Origin: an uncultured Bacteroides sp.
GTDB taxonomy: Bacteria; Bacteroidota; Bacteroidia; Bacteroidales; Bacteroidaceae
Assembly: GCA_905201685.1 (NCBI GenBank)
Contig: CAJKOW010000004.1
Span: 1 to 64,000, forward strand
Direction: 5' to 3'
DNA length: 64,000 nucleotides
Made by a program: the position numbers and the translations under genes. Shown in pieces: positions 1 to 9,615 of the stretch (the stretch's first letter is position 1; the number at the start of each line of letters is the position of its first letter). The notes under the pieces were generated by a model. That model saw only the letters and a list, made by a program, of their open reading frames with translations. It did no database searches and was not told the DNA's origin.

Positions 1-1963
1 ACTTTTTGAAACGCATCGTTTTTGTTAAGCGGCACGTCTGGTTTTTCCGGATTTAATTTGGGGTAGTGCATACAGTACTCCTCCCAACGTTTTTTATCCT
101 CAGTATTCGGATGGGACATGGGGCTATGACCCTATTAATAATGCCAACAACTCTGTTGCTCAATTGGCACTGGCCGGACAGAATACCCGCACCACTACCC
201 GTCTGACTACCGATTTTACGTTGGAGCAAAAATTGGATTTTTTGGTGAAGGGTTTGAGTGCTCGGGCTTCAATTTCCTGGGACAATGTGTTCTACGAGGA
301 AAATCGCGGTGTATATTCTGATGACCAAGCTTTATATAAGTATATTAATCCGGATACGGGTGAAGTTAGCTATAGCCCTAGCGAAGGTGGGCATAACTTC
401 GACTTCCATGAGCAGATTAACTGGGAAACTCAAGGAGGTACCATTAACAATGGTTCTACAGAACGTCATCTTTATTATTCGGCCCAATTGGATTATAATA
501 ACACATTTGGCAAGCACACGGTAGGTGCCATGGGATTGTTCAGCCGTCAGGAACGTGCGATGGGTAGCATTGTTCCTAATTATCGTGAAGACTGGGCTTT
601 TCGTGTTACCTATAATTATGCTGACAAATATTTTTTAGAGTATAACGGTGCCTATAACGGTTCTGACAAGTTCAGTGATGAGAATCGTTTCGCATTCTTT
701 AATTCAGGAGCTGTCGGCTGGATGATCAGTGAGGAGCCCTTTATGAAGTTCTTTAAAGAAAAACGCATCTTAGATATGTTGAAATTAAGAGCTTCGTACG
801 GTGAAATCGGTAATGACGTGATCGGTAGTGAATGGGATACATCCAGACGCTGGCTGTACATGGATCAATGGGGAACCAGCGGCAATATTTCCACTGGTTT
901 GTACAATGTGGCCAGTCCTTATACTTTCTACTATCAGTCAACTGTTGGAAATCCTGATATACATTGGGAAGTTGTTCGAAAATTTAACTTCGGTATTGAT
1001 TACTCATTGTTTGATGGCTTGTTTGCCGGTACTGTAGAAATCTTTAGAGATAGACGTACTGACATATTGGTTAGTGGAAGTGACCGTGCAACACCTTCTT
1101 ATTTTGGTGGTACGCTGACTGCTCCTTGGGCCAATCTGGGTATTGTGAATAATAAGGGTTATGAATTGGAACTTCGTTTTAATAAAGTTTTGAAAAACGG
1201 TTTACGCTTGTGGGCAAACATGAACATGACTCATGCAGTGAATGAGGTTATTGAAGCTGATGACGGTGACTTGCTCCCAGATTATCAGAAATCGGCAGGA
1301 TTTCCTATCGGTCAGACTCATACATACGTAGAGCATGGATATACGCAAACGATGGATGACGTGTATGGAAGCACTGCTTTTGAATCGAATGATGATCAGA
1401 AATTGCCGGGTGGTTATGCTATCTTAGACTACAATGGTGATGGTGTTATTAACTCTTACGACCAGATTCCTTATGCTTATTCCGGCAGCCCTCAGAATAC
1501 CTATAGTGCTTCGCTTGGATTTGACTGGAAGGGTTGGAGCTTCTTCGTTCAATTCTATGGAGTTAACAATGTAACCCGTCAGGTCGTATTTACGACCTTC
1601 GGTCAACAGCAGTTGATTGCTTATGACGAAAGTTCATATTGGAGCAAGAACAATCCTAATCCCGACGTACCAATGGCACGTTTTGGTTCTACAACCAATA
1701 GTTATTTTGATGGGGCACGTTATTTCTACGACGGTTCTTATATCCGTTTGAAGAATATTGAATTGGCTTACACCTTTACGGGCGGTTGGATTAAGAGTCT
1801 GGGACTTTCCAATCTGAAACTCTATGTCAATGGTAATAACCTTTGGGTATGGACTCGCATGCCTGATGATCGTGAATCGAACTTTGCCGGTACTGGTTGG
1901 GCTTCGCAAGGTGCTTATCCTACGGTGAAACGTATTAATTTCGGTTTAAAATTTACATTATAA
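1..1963 (+). CDS. susC: SusC-like TonB-dependent outer-membrane transporter, 3' part
   Basis: This is the C-terminal two thirds of a SusC-family barrel that imports oligosaccharides across the outer membrane with its SusD partner. The readable frame ending at 1963 shows repeated aromatic-rich beta-strand segments, a late DYNGDGVINSYDQ loop and the terminal strand RINFGLKFTL, all typical of SusC. There is no real start at 164 (a TTG inside the barrel), because the same frame runs back to codon 29. Upstream, all three forward frames close within about 65 bases. Barrel-like sequence continues in another frame to the GGGG run at 60-63, so one extra G there, and perhaps one missing A near 8-11, would restore one frame. 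It lies 12 bp before the SusD gene. The family call is firm; whether the shifts are real or sequence-end errors is open. Confidence 0.88.
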
Positions 1964-1975
1964 AGTAAGCAGAAT

Positions 1976-3874
1976 ATGAAAAGAAAATATATACGTACAT
2001 TATTCTATGGTGGTCTCCTCTCAGTATGCTGTCTGGGGTTCACTTCTTGTGAAGATTATTTGGACAAGGCACCCGAAAGTACAGTCGATTCAAACGATGC
2101 TTTCAAGAACTTCAATAACTTCCAAGGATTTACGGAAGAACTGTATTATTGTATTCCTGACTTTGCCCATGGTTATTGGAACAATTCTTTCAATTGGGGT
2201 GAAGATGAAATCATTTCTTTTGGTATTGACTACCATATGGGATATAAGGTAGATATGGGTGACTTTTGGGGATGGCAGTCTGAATTTGACGGATGGCAGT
2301 CGGGCTGGATGGATCGCAGTAATACGGTTGCCAATTCGACCGATCGTTTTCAGAAGTCGTTATGGAAGTTGGCTTGGTATGGTATCCGTAAGACCAATAT
2401 GGGATTGGAAAACATAGATAAACTAGTGGAGGCTACTGAGGAACAGCGTAATATGATTTTGGGACAGCTCTACTTTTTCCGTGGATGGTTCCATTTTGAG
2501 CTGATGCAATATTTCGGTGGTCTGCCTTATATTGATTCCGTTCCTTCTTCTTCTGAACCTTTGCGTAATCCACGTTTGAGCTATCAAGAGTGTGCAGACC
2601 GTGCTGCAGAAGATTTTCGTCGTGCTGCTGATCTACTTCCCATTAACTGGGATGATACTACAACGGGTGCTCCGACTTTTGGTAATAATCAACAGCGTAT
2701 CAATAAGATTATGGCTCTGGGCTGTTTAGGAAAGAATTATCTATGGGCTGGTAGTCCGTTGATGAACTATGAGTCACAGGGAAGCAAGACTTACAATGCA
2801 GACTATTGCAAGAAAGCTGCCGAGGCATTTGCCGAACTGTTGAATCTGGTTGAGAGTGGTCAGACTCAGTATGCTTTAGTTGATTTTGCCAACTATACGG
2901 ATATTTTCTATTCTTATAAGAAAAACAGTATGAATCCGGGTTCGACCGAAGCTATTTTCCAGACTCCAATGTATGACTGGTGGATGGGATCCGGTTGGTC
3001 ACTGGGACCTCAGTTCGTATGTTCTACGATGGCAGGAGAAACCAATACGGTCGTTTTCAGCCCTACTGCTAACTACGTAAATTATTATGGCATGGCTAAT
3101 GGGCTTCCTTTGAATGATCCGGATTCTGGTTTTGACAAGGAATATCCGTGGAAGGATCGTGATCCTCGTTTTTATAATGACATCATTTACGACGGACTGC
3201 AGGTCATTCAGAATACCAGTGGCTTTAGCACTACGCAAAGAGATGGTCAGATTCAGTATGCTAATCTGTACACAGGTGGTAATTATCGGAATGTTTCAAG
3301 TGAAAGTCGTACCGGTTACTTGCTTCGCAAATTCACTCCTCTTACGGTTAATAATTACGACGAGGGACTTCGTGACTATGGTGATGCATTAACTATCCAG
3401 GTAAGTTGGATGCGTTTGGCTGATATCTATTTGATGTATGCCGAGGCTGCTGCCAATGCCTATGGTACTCCTATGTCTGCCGCCAGTGGTTTTTCAATGA
3501 CGGCTCTCGATGCTGTCAATAAAATCAGAGAACGTGCCGGAGTTGCTGACGTAGCTGATAAGTATTCAGGTTCATTGGATGGTTTTATGAGTGAGTTGAG
3601 ACGTGAGCGTGCAGTAGAATTAGCTTATGAAGGTCATCGTTTCAACGACCTGCGTCGCTGGTTGCTGTTGGCAGAGTATCCTTACAACATCAAGACTTCG
3701 CAAGAATTTACTCGCGTAGAGCTCAATAAGGATGATCCTACTATGAGTCGTGTGTCCGGTTTTACTGAAGCTGTTATTCTTCAACGTAATTTCTCGGAAA
3801 AACATAATTGGATGCCTTTGAAGACTTCGGACGTAACTATCTATCCAGAGTTTGCACAGAATCCGGGTTGGTAA
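1976..3874 (+). CDS. susD: SusD-like surface glycan-binding lipoprotein (first pair)
   Basis: The 632-residue protein is a RagB/SusD-family starch-binding-like protein that caps the SusC barrel and delivers glycan. It has a lipoprotein signal peptide with lipobox GFTSC (lipidated Cys25), then CEDYLDKAPES, the standard SusD N-terminus. The helical TPR-like scaffold includes RGWFHFELMQYFGGLPYID, and the C-terminal part includes ELRRERAVELAYEGHRFNDLRRW, the family's most conserved segment. It ends in PGW as many SusD proteins do. It follows the upstream susC by 12 bp and precedes a second susC by 41 bp. Its substrate is inferred to be xylan from the surrounding enzymes. Confidence 0.95.
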   Translation: MKRKYIRTLFYGGLLSVCCLGFTSCEDYLDKAPESTVDSNDAFKNFNNFQGFTEELYYCIPDFAHGYWNNSFNWGEDEIISFGIDYHMGYKVDMGDFWGWQSEFDGWQSGWMDRSNTVANSTDRFQKSLWKLAWYGIRKTNMGLENIDKLVEATEEQRNMILGQLYFFRGWFHFELMQYFGGLPYIDSVPSSSEPLRNPRLSYQECADRAAEDFRRAADLLPINWDDTTTGAPTFGNNQQRINKIMALGCLGKNYLWAGSPLMNYESQGSKTYNADYCKKAAEAFAELLNLVESGQTQYALVDFANYTDIFYSYKKNSMNPGSTEAIFQTPMYDWWMGSGWSLGPQFVCSTMAGETNTVVFSPTANYVNYYGMANGLPLNDPDSGFDKEYPWKDRDPRFYNDIIYDGLQVIQNTSGFSTTQRDGQIQYANLYTGGNYRNVSSESRTGYLLRKFTPLTVNNYDEGLRDYGDALTIQVSWMRLADIYLMYAEAAANAYGTPMSAASGFSMTALDAVNKIRERAGVADVADKYSGSLDGFMSELRRERAVELAYEGHRFNDLRRWLLLAEYPYNIKTSQEFTRVELNKDDPTMSRVSGFTEAVILQRNFSEKHNWMPLKTSDVTIYPEFAQNPGW

Positions 3875-3915
3875 TGGTCTTGAGTATTGAATGATTAAAT
3901 AAAAAAGGAATTAAA

Positions 3916-6759
3916 ATGAAAAACATACGAATAAAGTCCGTTATATGTATGGCATTTGCAGTTTCTTCATTGTGTGTAGGTGCACAGGAGTTGCAACCGG
4001 AAGTGTCCGGTTCAGATTCATTGTCGGCTGCCGAAAATGAGTTGGTGCAAGTTGCTTATCGAAAGGTCAATAAAAACGACCTGTTGGGAGGAGTTTCGGT
4101 TGTTAATGTTGAGGAACTCCTGGAGAAGAATTACATTACATACAGTTTGAGTGACATGCAAGGGTATGTAGGTGGTTGGAATGGAAGCAGTTTATGGGGA
4201 ATGGATTCCTACTTGGTTTTGGTAGATGGTGTTCCCCGTGATGCTAACAATGTAATGCCTTCTGAAATAAAGGATATAAGCTTTTTAAAAGGTGCTTCTG
4301 CCGTAGTTCTTTACGGTAGTCGTGCTGCCAAAGGTGTTATTTACATCACCACCAAGCGTGGAAAGGTGGGCGATACCCGTGTCGATGTACGCGGAAATAC
4401 AGGATTTTATGTTCCTATCAGTTATCCGAAATATCTGGGATCTGCTGAATACATGACTTTGTATAACGAGGCGCGTGCTAATGATGGCTTGTCAGCGGCA
4501 TATTCTGCAGAAGATATTTATAACTATGGCTCTGGCATTAATCCTTACCGTTATCCAGATGTAAATTTGTACACTTCTGATTATTTGAAAAAATCTTATA
4601 ACGAATCATCTGCAACAGCTGAAATTTCAGGCGGTTCGGAAAAAGCTCGTTTCTACACCAATGTCAATATTTATAATATTGGTTCGTTGGTGAAAGTTGG
4701 TGAAGCTAAGAATGACCGTACAACTCGTTTCAGTGTACGTGGTAACATCGATGTGGATTTGAGTGAATATGTCAAGAGTTATGTGAATGCCAATGCTACT
4801 TTCTATGATGGTCGTGGTGCACGTGGTAACTTTTGGACTGCGGCAGCTTCGTTGCGTCCGAATCGTATTTCTCCGCTTATTCCTATTGATTATGTGATGC
4901 AGAACAATACGGATGCTTGGAATCTGATTAATAACAGCAGTTATCTGATTGATGGCAAATATTTGTTGGGAGGTACACAGATTGATCAGACCAATGAAAT
5001 TGCCAATTTGTATGCAGCTGGTGTTAATACATATACCAGTCGTCAGTATCAGTTCGATATGGGCGTAGATATAGACCTGTCCATGGTGTTGAAAGGACTT
5101 TCGTTCCAGACTCGCTTTGCAGTTGACTATGCAACGACCTATAATCGCTATTATAGTAATTCTTATGCTACTTATCAGCCTCAGTGGGCTAATGTTAATG
5201 GAGAGGATTTGATTGTAGGTTTAACGAAGTATGGTGAGGATGTACATGATGGTGTTCAATATGTTGCTGACAGTTGGAACCGTCAAACCATGGCATTCTC
5301 TGGTCAGTTTAATTATAACAATAAGTTTGCCGATAATCATAACGTTTCCGCTATGTTGATAGCTGCAGGTTACCAGCAGGGTGAAAGTGGTGTTTACCAC
5401 CGTACTAGCAATGTTAATTTGGGCTTGCAGGTAGATTATGACTACATGAACAAATATTATGTTAGCTTTGGTGGTGCTTTAATTCATTCCGCACGTCTTC
5501 CTGAAGGCAATCGCAACGCTTTCTCCCCTTCTCTTACTTTGGGGTGGCGTTTGAGCAAGGAAAGTTTCTTGGAGGATTTGTCTATCTTGGATGACTTGAT
5601 GTTGACTGCTTCTGCTTCTATTCTGAATACAGATTTGGGTATTGATGATTACTATATGTATCAGAGTACATACGACCAAGCTAACGGTGCATGGTGGGGT
5701 TGGGCTGATGGTAATCAAAGCCAGGCAACAGAGTCAAGGCGTGGTAATAATCCTGATTTGACTTTTATTAAACGGAAAGAAATCAGTGTAGGATTACGCG
5801 GTTCGTTGTGGAAGAAGATGTTGACGTTTGACGCTTCGTTCTTCAAAAACAGTCTTGAAGGAACTTTGGTTCAGCCTTCCACTAGTTATCCTAACTATTT
5901 CTTATCTTATTGGCCATCAAGTACATTGTTGCCATATATGAATTATAACAATAGTACTCGTACAGGTTTTGATTTGGCGTTGAATTTTAACAAGAAGGTA
6001 AGCGAGGTTGATGTTAATTTAGGTGTTACGGCTACTTACTATACCAATGAGAACACTAAAGTGGACGAATTATATGAGGAGGCTTATCGCTATCGTAAAG
6101 GCAAACCGACCGATGGTATTTGGGGGCTGGAAACTGATGGATTCTATGAAAGTGAGGAAGACATTTTAAATTCAGGAATTACTTCTTCTTATAATGGTGA
6201 TTTGAAGCCTGGTGATTTGAAATATGTAGATCAGAATGGTGATGGTGTCATTGATGAGAAAGACGAGGTTTATTTAGGTGCACGTTATGGTTGGCAAGGT
6301 GCTCCGTGGACAATAGGAGTAAATTTGACATTGAAGTGGAAGAATTTCACTTTCTTTGCATTGGGTACCGGTTATTTTGGTGCATCTGCCATCAAGAGTA
6401 GTGATTATTATTGGGTATATGGTGATAAAAAGTATTCAGAAGTGGTACGTGGACGTTGGACACCCGAAACTGCTGAGACTGCAACATATCCTCGTTTGAC
6501 TACTTTGACAGATAATCACAATTATCGTACTTCAGACTTTTGGATGTATAGTACTAACCGTTTCAATATTTCCAGAGTACAGTTAACCTATGATTTGCCT
6601 AAACAATGGTTGCGTGATTCGTTTGTTCGGAGCCTGTCTGTGTATGCTTATGCATCCAATTTGCTGACCATCGCGAAAGAACGTGAAACTTTGGAATTGA
6701 ATACCGGTTCAGCTCCACAGACTCGTTTCTATAACATTGGTTTTAAGATTGGTTTCTAA
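3916..6759 (+). CDS. susC: SusC-like TonB-dependent transporter lacking the N-terminal extension (second pair)
   Basis: The 947-residue outer-membrane transporter has a type I signal peptide ending near VGAQ. Unlike most SusC proteins it goes almost directly from the signal peptide into the plug domain (VSVVNVEELLEKNYITYSLSDMQ, then YLVLVDGVPRDANNVMPSEI and LKGASAVVLYGSRAAKGVIYITTKRG, about residues 55-150). The usual 80-90-residue carboxypeptidase-D-like N-terminal domain and a clear TonB box are not visible. The beta barrel follows and ends in FYNIGFKIGF. It sits between two SusD genes as the second half of a tandem SusCD set, an arrangement known in Bacteroides xylan loci. The start at 3916 directly precedes a good signal peptide. 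Confidence 0.94.
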   Translation: MKNIRIKSVICMAFAVSSLCVGAQELQPEVSGSDSLSAAENELVQVAYRKVNKNDLLGGVSVVNVEELLEKNYITYSLSDMQGYVGGWNGSSLWGMDSYLVLVDGVPRDANNVMPSEIKDISFLKGASAVVLYGSRAAKGVIYITTKRGKVGDTRVDVRGNTGFYVPISYPKYLGSAEYMTLYNEARANDGLSAAYSAEDIYNYGSGINPYRYPDVNLYTSDYLKKSYNESSATAEISGGSEKARFYTNVNIYNIGSLVKVGEAKNDRTTRFSVRGNIDVDLSEYVKSYVNANATFYDGRGARGNFWTAAASLRPNRISPLIPIDYVMQNNTDAWNLINNSSYLIDGKYLLGGTQIDQTNEIANLYAAGVNTYTSRQYQFDMGVDIDLSMVLKGLSFQTRFAVDYATTYNRYYSNSYATYQPQWANVNGEDLIVGLTKYGEDVHDGVQYVADSWNRQTMAFSGQFNYNNKFADNHNVSAMLIAAGYQQGESGVYHRTSNVNLGLQVDYDYMNKYYVSFGGALIHSARLPEGNRNAFSPSLTLGWRLSKESFLEDLSILDDLMLTASASILNTDLGIDDYYMYQSTYDQANGAWWGWADGNQSQATESRRGNNPDLTFIKRKEISVGLRGSLWKKMLTFDASFFKNSLEGTLVQPSTSYPNYFLSYWPSSTLLPYMNYNNSTRTGFDLALNFNKKVSEVDVNLGVTATYYTNENTKVDELYEEAYRYRKGKPTDGIWGLETDGFYESEEDILNSGITSSYNGDLKPGDLKYVDQNGDGVIDEKDEVYLGARYGWQGAPWTIGVNLTLKWKNFTFFALGTGYFGASAIKSSDYYWVYGDKKYSEVVRGRWTPETAETATYPRLTTLTDNHNYRTSDFWMYSTNRFNISRVQLTYDLPKQWLRDSFVRSLSVYAYASNLLTIAKERETLELNTGSAPQTRFYNIGFKIGF

Positions 6760-6785
6760 AATGACATATTAAAGAATATCTATAT

Positions 6786-8552
6786 ATGAAAAGAATATTA
6801 ACAATATTTGCTGTATCTTTGTTGTTGGTGGGATGTGATGATTTATTTACACCAGCAATAGAAAACAATAAAGAGGTATCGGACGGACGCGAGGATCCGT
6901 TGTTTGCGGAAGGCATTTTGGCGAACGCTTATACCCGAAATCCTTACAGCTCGCAGTCGTTCAATGACGTGGCAACGGATGATGCTGTTACCAATCAGAC
7001 TAGTAACAGCTATTTGAAGATGGCTACCGGTTCTTGGACTTCCAACAACAATCCTATGGATCAGTGGAGTTCTTGTAAGGCTGCTATTCATTATCTCAAT
7101 CTGTTTTTGAGTGAAGTAGATTTAGTGAATTGGGCAAATGATGAGGTAAAGAATGCTATGTTTGTTGACCGTCTGAAAGGTGAAGCATACGGCCTGCGTG
7201 CCATGTTCTCTTTCTATATGTTGCAAGCTCATGCAGGTTGGACAGCTGACGGACGTCTGTTGGGTGTGCCTATTGTAGAAACAGTGGAAGATGAAACGAC
7301 AGATTTCAATTATCCCCGTAATACTTTTGACGAGTGCATTCAGGCTATTTATGATGATGTAGCTATGGCTGAAGATTTATTGCCTCTTGATTATGAAAAT
7401 ATTTCTTCAGACAATGAGATACCCTCGAAATATCTTTCACAGGGTGTAAATGTCAGTTTGTACAATGATGTTTTCGGTGAAAACTTCCGTACTCGTATGA
7501 GTGGACGTATTGCGAAAGCTTTTCGTGCCAAGGCTGCTTTGTTGGCTGCCAGTCCTGCATTTGCGGCCGGTTCTTCTATTTCTTCTTGGATGGATGCAGC
7601 TGATTATAATGGTGAACTGCTGGATTTGATAGGTGGTGTAAGTGGTTTGGATGCAGATGGAAACACCTGGTATAAGAATGGAACTGAAATTGACAATTTA
7701 GGTGCCGGCGAGAATCCGCAGGAAATGCTTTGGAGAAACGGTAAGGAGACTTCTTCTTATTCGTTGGAGCAGACGCACTTCCCTCCCAGTATGTATGGAG
7801 GAGGACAGTTGAACCCGACTCAAAACTTGGTTGATGCTTTCCCTATGGCAAACGGTTATCCTATTAGTGATTCTAATTCGGGATATGATGAAAATAATCC
7901 CTATGCGAACCGTGACCCTCGTTTGAATCTTTATATTGTGGTGAATGGTAGTACAGTAGGAAGCAATACGATTGATACAAGCGCAGACAATACGTCAAAT
8001 AATGATGGACTTAACCGTGAGGATGGTTATTCGACACGTACAGGTTATTATTTGCGTAAGCATATTCGTGAGGATGTTTATTTGAGTTCAACAACTCAAA
8101 ATGGATTACCTCATTACAGTCCTCGTATTCGTTATACGGAAATTTTCCTGAACTATGCAGAAGCTGCTAACGAAGCTTGGGGACCTACGGGAATGGGAAC
8201 ACACGGATACTCTGCTTATGATGTAATTAAAGCCATTCGTACCAGAGCCGGTGTCGGTGTTGATAATGGAGACCCCTATCTGGAAAGCGCTAAGAACGAT
8301 CAGGATGAGATGCGTGAACTGATTCGTAATGAACGTCGTCTTGAACTTTGCTTCGAAGGATTCCGTTTCTGGGATATGCGCCGTTGGGGTTTGGATATGA
8401 CTGAGCCAGCTAAGGGTATTCGTATAAGTAAAGGTACTTACGAAGTGATTACTGTTGAGAATCGCAACTATTCAAGCTATATGCAGTATGGTCCGATACC
8501 ATATAGCGAAGTAGTAAAATTCGATGCTTTGGAACAAAATCAGGGCTGGTAA
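6786..8552 (+). CDS. susD: SusD-like surface glycan-binding lipoprotein (second pair)
   Basis: This 588-residue RagB/SusD protein has lipobox LLVGC with lipidated Cys17 directly after a short hydrophobic segment. Family hallmarks are LKGEAYGLRAMFSFYMLQAHAGW near residue 135, the loop ENNPYANRDPRLNLYIVVNG, the conserved RNERRLELCFEGFRFWDMRRWG near residue 520 and the terminal NQGW. It starts 26 bp after the short SusC and is co-transcribed with it and the glycan-binding protein downstream. It is expected to bind xylan or arabinoxylan oligosaccharides at the cell surface with its cognate SusC. The specificity is inferred from context. Confidence 0.95.
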   Translation: MKRILTIFAVSLLLVGCDDLFTPAIENNKEVSDGREDPLFAEGILANAYTRNPYSSQSFNDVATDDAVTNQTSNSYLKMATGSWTSNNNPMDQWSSCKAAIHYLNLFLSEVDLVNWANDEVKNAMFVDRLKGEAYGLRAMFSFYMLQAHAGWTADGRLLGVPIVETVEDETTDFNYPRNTFDECIQAIYDDVAMAEDLLPLDYENISSDNEIPSKYLSQGVNVSLYNDVFGENFRTRMSGRIAKAFRAKAALLAASPAFAAGSSISSWMDAADYNGELLDLIGGVSGLDADGNTWYKNGTEIDNLGAGENPQEMLWRNGKETSSYSLEQTHFPPSMYGGGQLNPTQNLVDAFPMANGYPISDSNSGYDENNPYANRDPRLNLYIVVNGSTVGSNTIDTSADNTSNNDGLNREDGYSTRTGYYLRKHIREDVYLSSTTQNGLPHYSPRIRYTEIFLNYAEAANEAWGPTGMGTHGYSAYDVIKAIRTRAGVGVDNGDPYLESAKNDQDEMRELIRNERRLELCFEGFRFWDMRRWGLDMTEPAKGIRISKGTYEVITVENRNYSSYMQYGPIPYSEVVKFDALEQNQGW

Positions 8553-8587
8553 TTGGTTAAATTGAAACTTTTTTAAAGATTAGAAAA

Positions 8588-9595
8588 ATGAAAAAAATAT
8601 TTTATCTCTTTTCATTGGTTGTACTGATTTCTATTTCCTCTTGTGAAAATCAAGATTGGTCTTTTCCTGATTATGGAACTACTACCGTATATTTTGCTTA
8701 TCAATATCCGGTAAGAACCCTTGTTTTGGGAAATGATGAAGTTTTTGACAACACAATCGACAATCAACATAAATGTATCATTAAGGCAACTATGGGTGGA
8801 GTTTATGATAATAATACTACCCCTACGGTTGACATTGACGTCGTTAATTCTTTATGTGATAATTTGACATTCTCTACTGGTGGTAAAGTTGAGCCGATGC
8901 CTTCAAATTACTACACCTTGTCTTCTAACCAAATTGTCATTCCAAAAGGTGAGATTAGTGGTGGTGTAGAGGTGCAATTGACTGATGCTTTTTTTGCTGA
9001 TCCAAAGTCAATAGAGACAACTTATGTGATTCCATTGGTTATGTCAAATGTTCAGAATGCTGATTCTATTTTGGTAGGCGAAGCATTAGTTGATAATCTG
9101 AACCGTTGTAATGCCGGCGACTGGAATGTAACTCCAAAAGATTATATCCTGTATGCAGTGAAGTATATCAATCCGTGGGATGCAATTTATTTGCGTCGTG
9201 GTAAGGATATAATTACTTCGGGTGGTAGCACATCGACTGTAGTACGTCATGAACAATATGTTGAAAATGATGAGGTTTGTGAATTGTCAACCCGTTCGTT
9301 GAGTGAGATTAACTTTGGTCTTACACTTAATTCTCAGAGTTGTAATCTGGTTCTTACTTTTGACGATAACAACAAATGTACGATTACGTCAGATACCCCT
9401 GGTTGTACAGCATCTGGCACAGGTGAATATGTTGAGAAGGGTGAATTAAACTCGTTCAATAATAAAGATCGTGATGTGCTTTATCTGGATTATACAGTAG
9501 ATTTAGGCTCTGTTACTTATGCTACCAAAGATACTTTGGTGATGCGTGACCGCCAAGTAAAAGCAGAGTGGTTTGATGTAGTATATGGAGAATAA
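8588..9595 (+). CDS. Surface glycan-binding lipoprotein, DUF1735-type N-terminus
   Basis: The 335-residue lipoprotein has lipobox SISSC (Cys19). After the lipid anchor comes the pattern WSFPDYGTTTVYFAYQYPVRTLVLG, followed by a beta-sandwich region of about residues 40-170 with YYTLSSNQIVIPKGEISGGVEVQLTDAFF. This is the pattern of DUF1735 domains found in PUL-encoded glycan-binding proteins. The C-terminal half (about 170-335) looks all-beta and is probably the carbohydrate-binding module. It has no catalytic motif. Position directly after SusCD and 20 bp before the surface GH10 matches the surface glycan-binding proteins of characterised xylan loci. Binding to xylan is inferred. Confidence 0.8.
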   Translation: MKKIFYLFSLVVLISISSCENQDWSFPDYGTTTVYFAYQYPVRTLVLGNDEVFDNTIDNQHKCIIKATMGGVYDNNTTPTVDIDVVNSLCDNLTFSTGGKVEPMPSNYYTLSSNQIVIPKGEISGGVEVQLTDAFFADPKSIETTYVIPLVMSNVQNADSILVGEALVDNLNRCNAGDWNVTPKDYILYAVKYINPWDAIYLRRGKDIITSGGSTSTVVRHEQYVENDEVCELSTRSLSEINFGLTLNSQSCNLVLTFDDNNKCTITSDTPGCTASGTGEYVEKGELNSFNNKDRDVLYLDYTVDLGSVTYATKDTLVMRDRQVKAEWFDVVYGE

Positions 9596-9615
9596 CCTTA
9601 AAAGAAAGAAGAAAC

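Noticed and set aside
164..166. TTG as start of the first SusC
   Set aside because: It lies inside the barrel; the same frame continues upstream with SusC-like sequence and no signal peptide follows it.
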